DNA of 64,000 nucleotides from an uncultured Lachnospiraceae bacterium. GTDB lineage: Bacteria; Bacillota; Clostridia; Lachnospirales; Lachnospiraceae. The DNA lies in the NCBI GenBank assembly GCA_900542015.1, contig UQLY01000005.1:124001-188000 (forward strand), given 5' to 3'. Positions 15,703 to 23,770 of the stretch are shown piece after piece. Within the stretch, counting starts at the first letter, position 1. Every line of letters starts with the position of its first letter. The position numbers were made by a program, and so were the translations under genes. Below the pieces are notes generated by a model. That model saw only the letters and a program-made list of their open reading frames with translations. It did not search any database and was not told the DNA's origin.

Positions 15703-17016
15703 ATGTTAATTGGGCGCGATCACGAGTATACATATTTAGAAGAATACAGGATGAGGCCGGGCAGCCAGCTTTTGGTTTTCTATGGACAGAAGTTTCTTGG
15801 GAAAACCGCTTTTTTGCTGGATTTTTGCAAAGACAGGCCTTTTTCTTATTGCCTTGCAAAGCCGGGCTGCGAGGACCGAATTTTAGAGGAACTGAAATCG
15901 GAGGCGGAGAAGCTTTCACAATATCCCAAAACGGAAAAGAAGCTGTTGATTATCGACGAGTTTCAGCATTTATCCAAATCGGAACAGTTTATGCCCTTTT
16001 GTCTGAATTTGCTGGAAAAAGAGAGTATCCTGATTTTGTTTGTATCGTCCGCCTGCAGTTGGGTGGAAAGCTCCATGGTCAAATGCTTTGGGAAAAACGC
16101 GGCGCGCATCAGCGGCTTTTATAAATTCAGAGAGCTTTCCTTTGCAGGTATTTGTAAAGAATATCCCGATTATCCTAAGGAGGAGCTGTTTTTGCTTTAC
16201 AGCGTTTTAGGCGGCGTGCCGGGACTTTGGAATTTTATGGATATGAAAAAGGGTGCGGTAGAAAATATCCGGGAACAGGTCCTGTCAGACCGTTCCTATC
16301 TGCGCCATGCGGGATATCAATATTGTCTGGAGGGGCTGAGGGAAAGCGGCGTCTATGATACGATCCTTACGGCAATGGCGCAGGGCAATGCAAAATTAAA
16401 CGATTTGCACCGGGTTACGGGGTATTCCAGAGCTAAAATCAGCGTTTATCTGAAAGCGCTGATGGAACAGGGACAAATTGAAAAAGTATATTCCATTGAC
16501 TGTCCGGGGCGGGAAAATGCCCAAAAGGGAATTTATGAGATCAGCAGTCATTTTACCGATTTCTGGTTTACTTTTATTTATCTTCGTGAAAAAGAGCTGA
16601 TCCGGTATGGGGAAGCGGAGTTTTACGACCGTTATATCAAAGAAAAACTGGCGGATTACTGCAATCCGTATTTTCAGAAGATCGTAAAGGAGTATTTTGT
16701 GCTTTGCGGGATCGTGGGAAAGGACCAAATCGCCCGTGCCCACCGGTTCTTAGGCAAAAACAACCGGATCGATCTGATCTGGAAACAGGAAGAGGGGTAT
16801 TGCGCGGTCAAATGCGGCAGGCTGAAGGCGATGACGACCTATGAAGATTACCGGAAGCTGACGCTTGGAGCAAAAGAAGCCGACGTATCCTTAAACGGCT
16901 GTTATCTTATTTCCGGCAGAGATTTTGATGAAAAGCTGACGCTGGAGGCGAAAATGAAGCCGCAGCTTCGTCTTTTGACATTTGATGAGATTATGAAAGC
17001 ATTTCTTGAAAATTAA
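15703..17016 (+). CDS. ATPase_2 (AAA-type) with C-terminal DUF234-like domain
   Basis: The protein starts MLIGRDHEYTYLEEY, the usual opening of this family. It has Walker A YGQKFLGKTAFLL near residue 27, Walker B KKLLIIDEFQHL near 83, and an HTH-like segment near 240-270 (LNDLHRVTGYSRAKISVYLKAL). The C-terminal domain resembles DUF234, a nuclease-fold domain; its usual Glu-Cys-Lys motif is changed to VKCG. The role is not established; such ATPases are common in archaea and Clostridia. The start is uncertain: the ATG at 15703 (437 residues) fits the family, while a TTG at 15670 would add 11 residues. It lies 10 bases before topB, so co-transcription is likely. Confidence 0.75.
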   Translation: MLIGRDHEYTYLEEYRMRPGSQLLVFYGQKFLGKTAFLLDFCKDRPFSYCLAKPGCEDRILEELKSEAEKLSQYPKTEKKLLIIDEFQHLSKSEQFMPFCLNLLEKESILILFVSSACSWVESSMVKCFGKNAARISGFYKFRELSFAGICKEYPDYPKEELFLLYSVLGGVPGLWNFMDMKKGAVENIREQVLSDRSYLRHAGYQYCLEGLRESGVYDTILTAMAQGNAKLNDLHRVTGYSRAKISVYLKALMEQGQIEKVYSIDCPGRENAQKGIYEISSHFTDFWFTFIYLREKELIRYGEAEFYDRYIKEKLADYCNPYFQKIVKEYFVLCGIVGKDQIARAHRFLGKNNRIDLIWKQEEGYCAVKCGRLKAMTTYEDYRKLTLGAKEADVSLNGCYLISGRDFDEKLTLEAKMKPQLRLLTFDEIMKAFLEN

Positions 17017-17026
17017 GGTATGATTT

Positions 17027-19087
17027 ATGGATAAAAGTTTATTTATCGCGGAGAAGCCCAGCGTGGCGAGAGAATTTGCCAAGGCGCTGAAGGAGCAGAT
17101 GAAATCCTTTCAGGGATATATGGAATCCGAACACGCCGTTGTGACCTGGTGCGTCGGTCATCTTGTTACCATGAGCTATCCCGATGCTTACGACGAAAAA
17201 CTGAAAAGGTGGTCCTTGCAGACGCTCCCTTTTTTTCCGCCCGGGGATGAGTTTAAATATGAAGTCATAAGCGGGGTAAAACAACAGTTTGATATTGTCA
17301 GCGGACTGTTGAACCGGGAGGACGTCAAAAGAATTTATGTATGTACCGACTCGGGAAGGGAAGGGGAATACATTTACAGGCTGGTGGAGCAGGAAGCGCA
17401 TATAAAGGGCAAGGAGCGCAAGAGGGTCTGGATCGATTCCCAGACGGAAGAGGAGATCCTGCGGGGCATCAGAGAGGCAAAGGACTTGTCCGAATATGAC
17501 AATCTGGGAGCTTCGGCTTACCTTCGCGCAAAGGAAGATTATCTGATGGGAATCAATTTTTCCCGTCTGCTGACCTTAAAATACGGCGATTATATTAAAA
17601 ACGCCTTATCGATGGAAAAGAATGCGGTTGTTTCCGTCGGTCGTGTCATGACCTGCGTTCTGGGCATGGTGGTGGACCGGGAACGGGAGATCCGTCATTT
17701 TGAAAAAACGCCTTTTTACCGCGTTGTCGCCGGGCTTGATCTGACGGGCAGCGGCTTTGAAGGGGAATGGAAAGCGGCGGAAGGCTCGGCGTATGAACAG
17801 TCGCCCCTTTTGTATAAGGAAAACGGCTTTAAAAAGGAAGAGGACGCCAAAGCGCTGATAGAACAGTTAAAGCCCCATGATACGATGACGGTCGCTAAAA
17901 TCGAAAAAAAGAAGGAAAAGAAAAATCCGCCGTTATTGTACAATCTGGCGGAACTGCAAAACGACTGTTCCAGATTGTTTAAGATCAGTCCTGACGAGAC
18001 GCTTAGGATCGCCCAGGAACTGTATGAAAAGAAGCTGACGACTTATCCGAGAACCGACGCGAGAGTATTGTCTACGGCGGTGGCGAAGGAGATTTACAAA
18101 AATATCAGAGGGCTGTGTTCTTATGCGCCCATGGCGGAACGCGCCGCCTGGGTGTTAAACAGCAAGACCTACGCCTCGATTGCAAAGACGAGATATGTCA
18201 ATGACAAGCTGATCACGGACCATTATGCGATCATTCCCACGGGGCAGGGGCTTTCCGCCTTAAATGGGCTGCATCCCGTTTCGGCAAAGGTCTATGAATT
18301 GATCTGCGGCAGATTTTTAAGTGTATTTTATCCTGCAGCCGAGTATGAAAAGCTTTCGCTCATTTTGCAGAAGGGAAGGGAATCCTTTTTTGCTTCTTTT
18401 AAGGTATTGGTGCAGCCCGGTTATCTGCAGGCAGCGCAATACAGTTTTACGAAAAAGAAAGAATCGGATAAAGAAGGCGAAGGCGTGCCGGAAGCCGAGA
18501 AGGAAACGGGAATTGACGACGCGCTGCGCTTAAAGCTCGCTTCTTTGAAAAAGGGAACGGAAATTCCCATTTCGGGTATGGAAATCAGGGAGGGGGAGAC
18601 TTCTCCGCCGAAGCGTTATAACTCAGGCTCGCTGATCCTTGCCATGGAAAACGCGGGACAGTTAATCGAAGACGAGGATCTGCGGGAACAGATTAAGGGA
18701 AGCGGAATCGGCACCTCCGCCACCAGAGCGGAAATTTTAAAGAAGCTGGTGGCAAACGGTTATCTGAATCTGAACAAAAAGACGCAGATCATTACGCCGG
18801 CGTGTCTGGGAGAAGTGATTTACGAAGTGGTCAACTGTTCGATCAAGTCCATGTTGGACCCGAAACTGACCGCAAGCTGGGAAAAAGGTTTGACAATGGT
18901 CGCGCAGGGGGATATCACTTCCGACGAATATATGGTAAAATTAAAAGGGTTTATCTCCAGAAGGACCGATTACGTGAAACGGACGGACAACCGGGGATAT
19001 TTAAACCAGTGCATATCCTATGTCTGCGGCAACTATAAGGACGGCGGAAAGAAAAATTCCGGCAAAACAAAAGCCGGTACAAAATAA
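17027..19087 (+). CDS. topB: DNA topoisomerase III (type IA)
   Basis: The 686-residue enzyme relaxes or decatenates DNA through a covalent phosphotyrosine. The TOPRIM domain opens with SLFIAEKPSVA and holds CTDSGREGEYIYR near residue 106. The catalytic tyrosine is Y340 in TTYPRTDARV. The later GSGIGTSATRAEILKKL signature lies near residue 560. No zinc-finger tail is present, as is usual for TopB. It starts 10 bases after the ATPase gene. Plasmid and integrative-element TopB copies exist, but no other mobile-element genes are nearby. Confidence 0.93.
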   Translation: MDKSLFIAEKPSVAREFAKALKEQMKSFQGYMESEHAVVTWCVGHLVTMSYPDAYDEKLKRWSLQTLPFFPPGDEFKYEVISGVKQQFDIVSGLLNREDVKRIYVCTDSGREGEYIYRLVEQEAHIKGKERKRVWIDSQTEEEILRGIREAKDLSEYDNLGASAYLRAKEDYLMGINFSRLLTLKYGDYIKNALSMEKNAVVSVGRVMTCVLGMVVDREREIRHFEKTPFYRVVAGLDLTGSGFEGEWKAAEGSAYEQSPLLYKENGFKKEEDAKALIEQLKPHDTMTVAKIEKKKEKKNPPLLYNLAELQNDCSRLFKISPDETLRIAQELYEKKLTTYPRTDARVLSTAVAKEIYKNIRGLCSYAPMAERAAWVLNSKTYASIAKTRYVNDKLITDHYAIIPTGQGLSALNGLHPVSAKVYELICGRFLSVFYPAAEYEKLSLILQKGRESFFASFKVLVQPGYLQAAQYSFTKKKESDKEGEGVPEAEKETGIDDALRLKLASLKKGTEIPISGMEIREGETSPPKRYNSGSLILAMENAGQLIEDEDLREQIKGSGIGTSATRAEILKKLVANGYLNLNKKTQIITPACLGEVIYEVVNCSIKSMLDPKLTASWEKGLTMVAQGDITSDEYMVKLKGFISRRTDYVKRTDNRGYLNQCISYVCGNYKDGGKKNSGKTKAGTK

Positions 19088-19146
19088 AAGGGAAAGCAAA
19101 AAACGAAAACCAAAAAGAAAATCAAAAGGAAAAGGGAGAGAAGCGT

Positions 19147-19815
19147 ATGTTAGAAATGTTTAGAACCGACAAGTATCTGGATGTCAACAAGACACTGGCA
19201 CAATTTTTGTTTGAGGGAATCGATTATCCGTGGGAAGTCCTTCCGAGGATCGAAGCCTTTATCATGCAGTTGGGACCGATGCTGCCCGCAGAGGATTTTG
19301 ATAAGATCGGCGATAACGTATGGATCGCAAAATCGGCAAAGGTGGCGGATACGGCGAGCATAACGGGTCCCTGTATCGTGGACGAAAACGCGCAGATCAG
19401 ACATTGCGCCTTTATCCGCGGCAACGCCATTATCGGCAAAGGCGCGGTTGTGGGCAATTCCTGTGAAATCAAAAACAGCCTGCTTTTCGACGAAGTAGAG
19501 GTGCCCCATTACAATTATGTGGGGGACAGCGTGCTGGGTTACAAGGCGCATCTGGGAGCCGGAGCCATTACCTCCAATATCAAAAACGACAAGAAAAACG
19601 TAGTTATTAAATTCCCTCTCGGAGAAATCGAGACGGGGCTTCGCAAGCTGGGCGCGGTCGTAGGCGACAACGTGCAGGTAGGCTGCAATACCGTGTTGAA
19701 CCCCGGCACGGTCATCGGAAGAAATACGAGGATTTATCCTCTTAATTCCGTCAGAGGATGGCTGGATGAAAACTCCATCTACAAAAAAGAAGGCGTTGTA
19801 TCTGAGATCATTTAG
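19147..19815 (+). CDS. Left-handed beta-helix (GlmU-like) acyl/nucleotidyl transferase homologue
   Basis: The 222-residue protein has hexapeptide-repeat periodicity from about residue 60 (IAKSAKVADTASITGPCIV, AQIRHCAFIRGNAIIGKGAVVG, then VQVGCNTVLNPGTVIG). This is the left-handed parallel beta-helix fold of the GlmU acetyltransferase domain. There is no N-terminal uridylyltransferase domain. Annotations of close relatives as UDP-GlcNAc pyrophosphorylase are therefore probably too specific. Substrate unknown. SD GGGAGAG precedes the ATG. Confidence 0.75.
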   Translation: MLEMFRTDKYLDVNKTLAQFLFEGIDYPWEVLPRIEAFIMQLGPMLPAEDFDKIGDNVWIAKSAKVADTASITGPCIVDENAQIRHCAFIRGNAIIGKGAVVGNSCEIKNSLLFDEVEVPHYNYVGDSVLGYKAHLGAGAITSNIKNDKKNVVIKFPLGEIETGLRKLGAVVGDNVQVGCNTVLNPGTVIGRNTRIYPLNSVRGWLDENSIYKKEGVVSEII

Positions 19816-19858
19816 TAAATCTGTGATTGCTTTTTCATAGTTTCATAAAGTCTTTCTA

Positions 19859-19887
19859 TTGACGAATGAGCGGAAGTATTGTATATT
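19859..19887 (+). promoter_or_regulatory. Promoter of the ABC importer operon
   Basis: TTGACG (19859-19864), 17 bases, TATATT (19882-19887). A roughly 85-base leader follows. It contains a hairpin (GCCGG 19929-19933 with CCGGC 19950-19954, inner AGCA/TGCT). No T-box consensus is visible. Confidence 0.75.
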
Positions 19888-19977
19888 TTACTAGGTTGAA
19901 GCGATAAAGCATCAGCCCAGTCACTATCGCCGGCAGCATGGCATATGCTCCGGCAAAATAAAAGGGAGGAAGACATT

Positions 19978-21048
19978 ATGAAGAAACTTATGGCAATGCT
20001 TATGGTCGGCGTTTTGTCCGCGTCTTTATTGGTTGGCTGCGGTTCCGAAGCTACGACAGAGACGGAAGCGCCCGAAGCGGAAACGACAGACAACGAAACA
20101 GAAGCAGCGGATGAAGGCGCAGAAGCGGAAAGCACAGATGCAGAAAGCACGGATGCGGAAGGCGATACTTACAAAATCGGTATCATCCAGTTGGTTGAGC
20201 ATCAGGCTTTAGACGCTGCAACGGAAGGCTTTGAAGCTGCATTGACAGACAAACTGGGAGATAAAGTAACCTTTGATTACCAGAATGCTCAGGGCGAGTC
20301 TACAAACTGCGCGACCATTTCCACCAAATTCGTCAACGACGGCGTTGACCTGATTATGGCGAACGCTACGCCCGCTTTGCAGTCTGCGGCGGCGGCAACC
20401 AATGAAATTCCGATTATCGGAACGAGCGTAACCGATTTTGTAACGGCGGAGGTTGTAAACAGCAATGAAGAACCCGGCACAAACGTTACCGGCGTATCCG
20501 ATCTTGCACCGGTTGACGAACAGATCGCTTTGCTGCAGAGAGTATGTCCCGATATTTCCAAGGTAGCGGTTGTATACTGTTCCTCTGAAGCAAACTCCGT
20601 ATTCCAGGCGGACCTTGCGACAAAATACCTCGAGGAAGCAGGCATCGATTATGAAGTATATACGGCTGCGGATTCCAATGAAATCCAGGCGGTTATCACA
20701 TCTGCCGTATCGGACTGCGACTGCGTTTACATTCCGACGGACAACACCTTTGCGGACAATATGGAAATCGTTAAGAACGTAACCGTTCCTGAGGGAATCC
20801 CTGTTATCTGCGGTGAAGAGAATATGTGTTCCGTAGGCGGTCTTGCCACATTGAGCATCAGCTACTACGATCTCGGATATAAAGCCGGCGAAATGGCATA
20901 TGAGATCCTGGTAAACGGCGCTGATCCCGCTACGATGCCCATCGAATTTGTATCCGACGGTATTGTTGCAAAATACAATGCGGAGACGACGGAAGCGATC
21001 AACTGGACTGTTCCGGAAGATCTGGTAGCTATCGAAACAGAAGAATAA
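19978..21048 (+). CDS. ABC transporter substrate-binding lipoprotein (TrpX-like family)
   Basis: The precursor has 356 residues, with a lipoprotein signal peptide (MKKLMAMLMVGVLSASLLVGC, lipid-modified Cys21). An acidic Thr/Glu/Ala linker at residues 22-60 has repeated STDAE units. The periplasmic-type binding domain (YKIGIIQLVEHQALD and onward) is the ABC_sub_bind family, often linked to tryptophan or tyrosine uptake. The substrate here is inferred only from family. The start is the ATG at 19978 with SD GGGAGGA. The permease and ATPase genes follow on the same strand, beyond an internal terminator. Confidence 0.87.
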   Translation: MKKLMAMLMVGVLSASLLVGCGSEATTETEAPEAETTDNETEAADEGAEAESTDAESTDAEGDTYKIGIIQLVEHQALDAATEGFEAALTDKLGDKVTFDYQNAQGESTNCATISTKFVNDGVDLIMANATPALQSAAAATNEIPIIGTSVTDFVTAEVVNSNEEPGTNVTGVSDLAPVDEQIALLQRVCPDISKVAVVYCSSEANSVFQADLATKYLEEAGIDYEVYTAADSNEIQAVITSAVSDCDCVYIPTDNTFADNMEIVKNVTVPEGIPVICGEENMCSVGGLATLSISYYDLGYKAGEMAYEILVNGADPATMPIEFVSDGIVAKYNAETTEAINWTVPEDLVAIETEE

Positions 21049-21078
21049 AAAGCGCGGGTTTGTTACCCGAATGAAACG

Positions 21079-21131
21079 GATGTCTTAGGAGAGAAGGAAA
21101 ACTTCCTTTCTCCCGGGGCATCTATTTTTTT
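21079..21131 (+). terminator. Terminator or attenuating hairpin between binding protein and permease
   Basis: GATGTC (from 21079) pairs with GGCATC. The inner GGAGAGAAGGAA lies against TTCCTTTCTCC around an AAC loop, then TATTTTTTTA. It would let the binding protein be made in excess over the membrane parts. Confidence 0.75.
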
Positions 21132-21139
21132 ATTTCCTC

Positions 21140-21168
21140 TTTCCACTTTTCCATATTTTTGTTATACT
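21140..21168 (+). promoter_or_regulatory. Possible second promoter for permease and ATPase
   Basis: TTTCCA (21140-21145), 17 bases, TATACT (21163-21168), directly after the terminator. The -35 is weak. Confidence 0.45.
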
Positions 21169-21221
21169 GTCGATTAGGTGGGGTTTTTATCCTGCAGAGT
21201 GAATTTACTGGAGGTTTTTGT

Positions 21222-22133
21222 ATGTTTAATTTTGTTGCATTATTGAATGCGCTGCCCGGCTCCGTGGCGCAGGGCGTGATCATGGGGATCATGGCAATCG
21301 GCGTCTACATAACCTATAAGGTGCTGGACTTTGCCGATCTGACGGTAGACGGCAGCCTTTGTACCGGCGGCGCGGTTTCGGTTATGCTGATCATGAACGG
21401 AGTCAATCCGTATGTGTCCTTGCTTGCCGCTTTTGCCGTGGGTATGCTTGCCGGTCTGCTGACGGGATTTTTCCATACGGTCATGGGAATCCCCGGAATA
21501 TTGTCCGGTATTTTAAGCCAGCTCGGCTTATATTCCATCAATATGAGAATTATGGGCAAGTCCAATCAGGCGGTCAGCGTGGATAAATATGATTTGGTCG
21601 TGAGCCTGCGTTATATCAATATGGCGATCCTGGTTACCCTGATTTTTGTGGTTGCGGTAATCGCCATTCTGTATTGGTTTTTGGGAACGGAAATCGGTTC
21701 GGCGGTGCGCGCTACCGGATGTAATGAAAATATGGCGAGAGCGCAGGGCGTGAATACCAATATCGGCAAAATCATCGGTCTGGTGATTTCTAACGGTCTG
21801 GTAGGTCTTTCCGGCGGATTGTATGCACAGTATAACGGCAATGCGGACATCAATATGGGACGAGGCGCCATCGTTATCGGACTTGCTTCGGTCATCATCG
21901 GAGAAGTATTATTCGGAAAATTGTTCCGCAATTTCGGATTAAAGCTGTTTTCCGTTGTGATCGGCTGCGTGATCTACTTTGCGGTAATCGCTCTGGTACT
22001 GCAGCTTGGTCTGAGCACGACGGACTTAAAGCTTTTCAGCGCGCTGATCGTCGCCGTATTCCTGGCAATTCCATATTGGAGCGGACGTTATAAAGCGACG
22101 CACCCGTCAGGCGTGAAGAAGGGAGGAAAGTAA
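21222..22133 (+). CDS. ABC transporter permease (TrpY-like, BPD_transp_2 family)
   Basis: The 303-residue integral membrane protein has eight or so hydrophobic segments. The conserved permease segment GTEIGSAVRATGCNENMARAQGVN near residue 165 would contact the ATPase. An early DLTVDGSLCTGGAV loop is typical of the family. It forms the channel for the substrate carried by the upstream lipoprotein. The start is the ATG at 21222 behind GGAGG at 21210-21214. The longer frame to 21159 would start inside the -10 region. The ATPase gene starts 1 base after its stop. Confidence 0.88.
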   Translation: MFNFVALLNALPGSVAQGVIMGIMAIGVYITYKVLDFADLTVDGSLCTGGAVSVMLIMNGVNPYVSLLAAFAVGMLAGLLTGFFHTVMGIPGILSGILSQLGLYSINMRIMGKSNQAVSVDKYDLVVSLRYINMAILVTLIFVVAVIAILYWFLGTEIGSAVRATGCNENMARAQGVNTNIGKIIGLVISNGLVGLSGGLYAQYNGNADINMGRGAIVIGLASVIIGEVLFGKLFRNFGLKLFSVVIGCVIYFAVIALVLQLGLSTTDLKLFSALIVAVFLAIPYWSGRYKATHPSGVKKGGK

Positions 22134-22134
22134 G

Positions 22135-22929
22135 ATGCTGGAAATTCATAATTTAAGTAAAACTTTCAATCCCGGCACGGTCAATGAAAAGAAGGCTTTG
22201 ACCGATGTGTCCCTGACTTTAAACGAAGGCGACTTCGTTACGATTATCGGCGGCAACGGAGCCGGAAAATCCACGATGTTAAATGCCATTGCGGGCGTAT
22301 GGCCCATCGATTCGGGCAGCATCAGCGTCGGCGGCGTGGATATCACAAGGCTTCCCGAGCATAAGCGCGCCAAATATATCGGAAGGGTATTTCAGGACCC
22401 GATGATGGGAACCGCCGCGGACCTGGGTATTGACGAAAACTTAGCCATTGCCGCAAGGCGGGGCAAGCACCGTACTTTAAGCTGGAGCATTACCCGCAAG
22501 GAAAGAGAAAGATATATGGAACTGTTAAAGTCTCTGGATCTGGGATTGGAAGACAGACTGACTTCCAAGGTCGGTCTGCTGTCAGGTGGACAGAGACAGG
22601 CGATAACCCTGTTGATGGCTTCCCTGGAAAAGCCGCAATTATTATTGCTGGATGAGCATACGGCGGCTCTGGACCCCAAGACGGCGGCAAAGGTGCTCGC
22701 TTTGTCCGATAAAATCATTGAAGAGAACGGACTGACCGCGATGATGGTAACCCACAATATGAAGGACGCCATTACCCACGGCAACCGTCTGATTATGATG
22801 CACGAGGGCACGATTATTTATGACGTCAGCGGGGAAGAGAAGAAGAAGCTGCATGTTTCCGACCTGCTTGCCAAATTTGAAGAGGTCAGCGGCGGAGAAT
22901 TTGCAAACGACCGCATGATGCTCAACTGA
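22135..22929 (+). CDS. ABC transporter ATP-binding protein (TrpZ-like)
   Basis: The 264-residue ATPase has Walker A IIGGNGAGKST near residue 38, Q-loop VFQDPMMG near 87, signature LSGGQRQA near 144, Walker B LLLLDEHTAALD near 164 and the switch His in MVTHNMKDA near 198. The last residue before the D-loop is H (DEH) rather than the common DEP, as seen in this subfamily. It powers the importer formed with the two upstream genes. No clear terminator follows, but the next gene has its own promoter region. Confidence 0.9.
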   Translation: MLEIHNLSKTFNPGTVNEKKALTDVSLTLNEGDFVTIIGGNGAGKSTMLNAIAGVWPIDSGSISVGGVDITRLPEHKRAKYIGRVFQDPMMGTAADLGIDENLAIAARRGKHRTLSWSITRKERERYMELLKSLDLGLEDRLTSKVGLLSGGQRQAITLLMASLEKPQLLLLDEHTAALDPKTAAKVLALSDKIIEENGLTAMMVTHNMKDAITHGNRLIMMHEGTIIYDVSGEEKKKLHVSDLLAKFEEVSGGEFANDRMMLN

Positions 22930-23000
22930 TTTTTTGGGATATTCTTCATAAATGACTGGATTTTTTGCATAAAATATGAGAGAATATCAAAGGTGAGTCT

Positions 23001-23028
23001 AACAAAATACGACATATTTTGTTATGAT
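23001..23028. promoter_or_regulatory. Perfect palindrome touching a -10 box: candidate operator
   Basis: AACAAAATA (23001-23009), spacer CGACA, TATTTTGTT (23015-23023) is a perfect 9-bp inverted repeat. Its last base is also the first base of TATGAT (23023-23028), a good -10. The position, over the -35/-10 spacer, is that of a repressor operator. The cognate regulator is unknown. Confidence 0.65.
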
Positions 23029-23059
23029 ATATTTCTACATAATTGAAAGGAGATTTCAC

Positions 23060-23752
23060 ATGATTTATTCAAAAGAAGTGGAAGAAATGACTTGTGTAGC
23101 ACAGGGCGTTCATCATGGCTGTGCTCCAATCCCAGAGGAAGCAAAATGGGTTCAGGCAAAAGAAGTAAAAGACATTTCCGGTTTTACACACGGTGTAGGC
23201 TGGTGTGCTCCTCAGCAGGGTGCATGTAAATTATCCCTGAATGTTAAAGAAGGTATCATTCAGGAAGCATTGATCGAGACGATCGGATGCTCAGGTATGA
23301 CTCATTCCGCAGCAATGGCTGCTGAAATCTTACCCGGATTAACAGTAATGGAAGCATTAAATACAGACCTAGTATGCGATGCGATCAATACTGCAATGAG
23401 AGAATTATTCTTACAGATCGTTTACGGACGTTCACAGTCCGCATTTTCCGAAGACGGTTTAGCTGTGGGCGCAGGTCTGGAAGATTTAGGAAAAGGTTTA
23501 AGAAGCCAGGTTGGTACTATGTACGGTACTCTTAAAAAAGGTCCTCGTTATCTTGAAATGGCTGAAGGCTATGTAACAGGTATCGCTCTTGATAAAGACG
23601 ATCAGATCATCGGTTACAAATTTGTCAGCCTTGGCAAGATGACAGACTTCATCAAAAAAGGTGATGATCCTAACACAGCATATGAAAAAGCATGTGGTCA
23701 GTATGGACGTGTTGATGACGCTGTTAAGATCATCGATCCACGTAAAGAGTAA
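23060..23752 (+). CDS. NifU-like iron-sulfur scaffold-type protein paired with GGGtGRT
   Basis: The 230-residue protein carries several cysteines in a NifU/IscU-like context: TCVAQGVHHGC near residue 10, WCAPQQGACKLSL near 44, and IGCSGMTHSAA near 73. The AIETIGCSGMTHSAAMAAE-like stretch resembles the IscU/NifU scaffold fold. It probably holds an Fe-S cluster or a metal, but no function has been shown for this subgroup. The start is the ATG at 23060 behind SD AAAGGAG. The GGGtGRT gene follows 18 bases later and is the constant partner in Clostridia. Codon use (GGT, TTA, CGT, GAA) differs from neighbours and suggests high expression. Confidence 0.8.
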   Translation: MIYSKEVEEMTCVAQGVHHGCAPIPEEAKWVQAKEVKDISGFTHGVGWCAPQQGACKLSLNVKEGIIQEALIETIGCSGMTHSAAMAAEILPGLTVMEALNTDLVCDAINTAMRELFLQIVYGRSQSAFSEDGLAVGAGLEDLGKGLRSQVGTMYGTLKKGPRYLEMAEGYVTGIALDKDDQIIGYKFVSLGKMTDFIKKGDDPNTAYEKACGQYGRVDDAVKIIDPRKE

Positions 23753-23770
23753 TAGAAGGAGGACAATAGA

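Noticed and set aside
17027..19087. topB as sign of an integrative element
   Set aside because: No relaxase, integrase or conjugation gene lies nearby. Neighbours are ordinary chromosomal genes.
19888..19977. T-box leader for the TrpX-like operon
   Set aside because: No T-box consensus or specifier stem could be seen. The leader is too short.
21140..21221. Extended permease N-terminus from 21159
   Set aside because: It overlaps the promoter-like -10, and the SD is at 21210.
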